DNA from: a bacterium
Lineage (GTDB): Bacteria; UBP6; UBA1177; JAKLFG01
Assembly: GCA_022709425.1 (NCBI GenBank)
Contig: JAKLIW010000004.1
Span: forward strand, 62,001 to 126,000
Direction: 5' to 3'
DNA: 64,000 nt
A program made the translations under genes and the position numbers. The notes under the pieces are model-generated. The model was not told the DNA's origin. It worked only from the letters and a program-made list of their open reading frames with translations, and made no database searches. Shown piece after piece: positions 61,837-64,000 of the stretch. Position 1 is the stretch's first letter. Every line of letters begins with the position of its first letter.

Positions 61837-62836
61837 CAAAGTGATACTGGTGACGGGCGGAACCGGATCCTTCGGCAACGCGGTGGTGAACCGTTTTCTC
61901 AACACCGGTGTGCGGGAGATCCGTATCTTAAGCCGTGACGAGAAAAAGCAGGACGATATGCGCAACCTCTACAATTCGCCGAAACTCAAATTCTACATCG
62001 GCGATGTGCGCAACTATGACAGCATTTTCGAAAGCACGAAAGGGGTTGACTTCATCTTCCATGCGGCTGCTCTCAAGCAAGTGCCGTCGTGCGAGTTCTT
62101 CCCGCTAGAGGCGGTCAGGACCAACATCCTCGGTGCCGAGAATGTCATGAATGCGGCTGTTGCAAATCGGGTGCAGCGGGTGATATTCCTCAGTACCGAC
62201 AAGGCGGTCTATCCGATCAATGCGATGGGGATGTCAAAGGCGCTGATGGAAAAAACGGTGGTAGCCCGTTCCCGGAACCTCGTTAAAGGCGAGACGGTGC
62301 TCTGCTGTACCCGTTACGGTAATGTCATGGCGTCGCGCGGCTCGGTGATACCGTTGTTTGTCGAGCAGATAAAAGCAAAAAGACCGATAACGGCGACCGA
62401 TCCCTCCATGACCCGTTTCATGATGTCGCTCACGGATGCGGTCAATTTGGTCCTCTACGCCTATGAACACGGCGAACAGGGAGATCTTTTTGTGCAAAAG
62501 GCGCCGGCGGCGACGATGGGCGATCTGGCGGTGGTGATGAAGGAGATATTCAATTCAAAAGTTGAAGTGCGGGTCATCGGTACCCGGCATGGCGAGAAAC
62601 TATACGAGACGCTCGTGACCCGCGAGGAGATGGCCAAGGCGACCGACCTCGGCGATTATTACCGCATCAGGGCCGACAACCGCGACCTGAACTATGGAAA
62701 GTACTTCAGCGAGGGCGAACAGAAGGTCGCAGAGCATGAGGACTATAATTCACACAATACGCACCGCTTGTCTCGCGATGAATTGAAGACGCTGCTTCTG
62801 GGGCTTGATTACATTAAAGAGGAACTCGCGAAGTAG
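61826..62836 (+). CDS. capE: UDP-GlcNAc 4,6-dehydratase (CapE/WbjB type)
   Basis: A 336-residue SDR. Nucleotide motif VTGGTGSFGNAVV, AALKQVPSCEFFPLEAVRTN, and active site STDKAVYPINAMGMSKALME, where Met replaces the usual Tyr of Tyr-x-x-x-Lys, a mark of CapE/WbjB rather than PseB. It makes UDP-2-acetamido-2,6-dideoxy-L-arabino-hexulose, the first step to UDP-L-FucNAc. ATG at 61826 follows a GGAG site and overlaps the previous stop by 11 bases. The next gene is a 2-epimerase, as expected for this pathway. Confidence 0.88.
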   Translation: MFNDKVILVTGGTGSFGNAVVNRFLNTGVREIRILSRDEKKQDDMRNLYNSPKLKFYIGDVRNYDSIFESTKGVDFIFHAAALKQVPSCEFFPLEAVRTNILGAENVMNAAVANRVQRVIFLSTDKAVYPINAMGMSKALMEKTVVARSRNLVKGETVLCCTRYGNVMASRGSVIPLFVEQIKAKRPITATDPSMTRFMMSLTDAVNLVLYAYEHGEQGDLFVQKAPAATMGDLAVVMKEIFNSKVEVRVIGTRHGEKLYETLVTREEMAKATDLGDYYRIRADNRDLNYGKYFSEGEQKVAEHEDYNSHNTHRLSRDELKTLLLGLDYIKEELAK

Positions 62837-62845
62837 GGGGCGACG

Positions 62846-63964
62846 ATGAAAAAACGCACAGTGATGACTATCGTCGGAACCCGTCCCGAACTCATAAAAC
62901 TCAGCCGCATTATTCCGGCGCTTGACCGACACTTTCTGCATGTGCTTGTCCACACCGGTCAGAATCACGACTATGAGTTGAACGGCATTTTCTTCGATCA
63001 GATGGGGATACGCAAGCCCGATCACTTCCTTGATGCCGCCCGTCCAACCGCCGCTGAGAGTATCGCCGAGATAATCCTTCGCAGTGATACGGTTTTCGAG
63101 AAAGAAAAGCCCGACGCCCTTCTCATTTACGGCGATACCAATTCCTGTCTGTCGGTCATTCCCGCCAAGAGACGCCACATCCCGATATTCCATCTGGAAG
63201 CGGGCAATCGCTGTTTCGACGAACGGGTCCCCGAGGAGGTGAACCGTCGGATCATCGACCATGTCAGCGATATCAACATGCCGCTTACCGAACACGGACG
63301 GCGCTATCTGCTCGCTGAGGGGATACGGCCCGAAACCATCTTCACGGTGGGATCCTGTATGCGGGAGGTCATCGAACATCACCGGAAAGGGATCGAACGG
63401 TCGGCGATATTGAAAGAATTGAAGTTGGCCGCCGGCAAATATGTCGTGGCCAGTTTTCACCGCGAGGAGAATGTCGACGATGCGGCGAATCTGAGCGCGA
63501 TCCTTGATTCGCTTGATGCCGTCAAAAAAGAGTTCGGGAAACGGATAATCGTTTCTACCCACCCCCGGACCCGCAAACGGCTTGCTGGACTAAAGCATAA
63601 GGCATCGAAAGATATCCTATTCCTGAAACCGCTTGGGTTCCTTGATTATATTCGGCTTCAGAAGGATGCTTTCTGCGTGCTTTCCGACAGCGGTACATTG
63701 ACCGAAGAGGCGGCCATTTTAGGCTTTCCGGCGGTGATGATCCGTAACGCGCACGAGCGACCTGAGGGGATGGATGCCGGTGTCGCTATCATGAGCGGGC
63801 TCAAATCAGAGCGGGTCATTGCGGCAGTTGATATGGCCACCCGCATACCGTGCCATGCGGCGATGGTCGCCGATTATGAAAGAACACAGGTGTCGGTGGT
63901 CGTTGCGCGTATCATCGCCAGCTATATCGACTATGTGAACCGGACCGTCTGGTCGAAACGATAG
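62846..63964 (+). CDS. capG: UDP-GlcNAc 2-epimerase family (WecB / CapG-WbjD)
   Basis: A 372-residue non-hydrolysing epimerase of the GT-B fold. MTIVGTRPELIKLSRIIPAL, VHTGQNHDYELNGIFFDQMG, LIYGDTNSCLSVIPAKRR, HLEAGNRCFDERVPEEVNRR and SDSGTLTEEAAILGFPAV are family blocks. Beside capE it is most likely the UDP-L-FucNAc-forming 2-epimerase (WbjD/CapG); plain UDP-ManNAc formation (WecB) is the alternative. GGGGCGACG precedes the ATG nine bases after capE. Confidence 0.86.
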   Translation: MKKRTVMTIVGTRPELIKLSRIIPALDRHFLHVLVHTGQNHDYELNGIFFDQMGIRKPDHFLDAARPTAAESIAEIILRSDTVFEKEKPDALLIYGDTNSCLSVIPAKRRHIPIFHLEAGNRCFDERVPEEVNRRIIDHVSDINMPLTEHGRRYLLAEGIRPETIFTVGSCMREVIEHHRKGIERSAILKELKLAAGKYVVASFHREENVDDAANLSAILDSLDAVKKEFGKRIIVSTHPRTRKRLAGLKHKASKDILFLKPLGFLDYIRLQKDAFCVLSDSGTLTEEAAILGFPAVMIRNAHERPEGMDAGVAIMSGLKSERVIAAVDMATRIPCHAAMVADYERTQVSVVVARIIASYIDYVNRTVWSKR

Positions 63965-63977
63965 GGGGCTATGCCGC

Positions 63978-64000
63978 ATGAAGGTTCTGGTGCTCGGCGC
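63978..64000 (+). CDS. Start of a further gene, cut by the window end
   Basis: An ATG at 63978, nine bases after an AGGGGG site, opens MKVLVLG, the first strand of a Rossmann nucleotide-binding fold. Beside capE and the 2-epimerase a CapF/WbjC-type or RfbD-like reductase is expected, but only seven residues are visible, so this is an inference from context. Confidence 0.45.

Overview
The window looks like a chromosomal piece of an uncultivated, diderm (Gram-negative) bacterium. By eye it is GC-rich up to about 37.5 kb. The diderm call rests on several outer-membrane barrel proteins, a Wzi-like capsule protein, OmpA and CsgG lipoproteins, and an O-antigen/capsule ABC exporter. Large secreted proteins with acidic TDD-type linkers, DUF1566 domains and a Myxococcus-type cysteine-rich repeat resemble surface proteins of Deltaproteobacteria/Myxococcota-grade organisms. 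I cannot name the phylum from sequence alone. Many promoters fit TTGACN-16/17-TATANN.

1-12 kb: two small membrane proteins, a DUF4143 AAA ATPase, a surface/secreted cluster (DUF11 protein, DUF1566 lipoprotein, S8 protease), a membrane-anchored AraC regulator, a Uup-type ABC-F ATPase, DUF486 and a class II aldolase. 12-26 kb: OmpA lipoprotein, five tRNAs in two groups, a Methyltransf_32 enzyme, START protein, MFS transporter, M29 aminopeptidase, a three-gene b-heme operon (barrel, cytochrome b5, mini di-heme membrane cytochrome), Wzi, rplU-rpmA-obg, PilZ-panD, phosphofructokinase, a barrel protein and a CpsB-type PHP phosphatase.

26-37.5 kb: a large Ig-like lipoprotein with a 21-bp tandem repeat, glycogen synthase, then an envelope operon LPP20 - FlgT-like - CsgG - PEGA - FecR - AI-2E permease, and asnS. 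The 3' end of asnS is an island boundary. A second, diverged copy of its last 153 bases lies 1.9 kb downstream, and each copy is fused to the start of a membrane GT-C-like gene.

37.5-64 kb: a polysaccharide and pilus locus. It holds two GT-C paralogues, a YfhO-like protein, tilS, two type IV pilins flanking a TMTC-like GT-C enzyme (the first pilin behind a sigma-54 promoter), wzm and wzt, a methyltransferase, five or six glycosyltransferases, asnB, sugar-nucleotide epimerases, and what looks like the start of a UDP-L-FucNAc pathway. Genes mostly overlap by ATGA or a few bases, so this reads as one long operon. Between wzm and wzt sits a cassette with a 23S-rRNA-IVP-type four-helix-bundle gene flanked by inverted arrays of GTTGAGC/GCTCAAC. 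It resembles an rRNA intervening sequence placed in a protein operon, and is the most unusual element here.

No CRISPR array, transposase, integrase or rRNA gene was seen.
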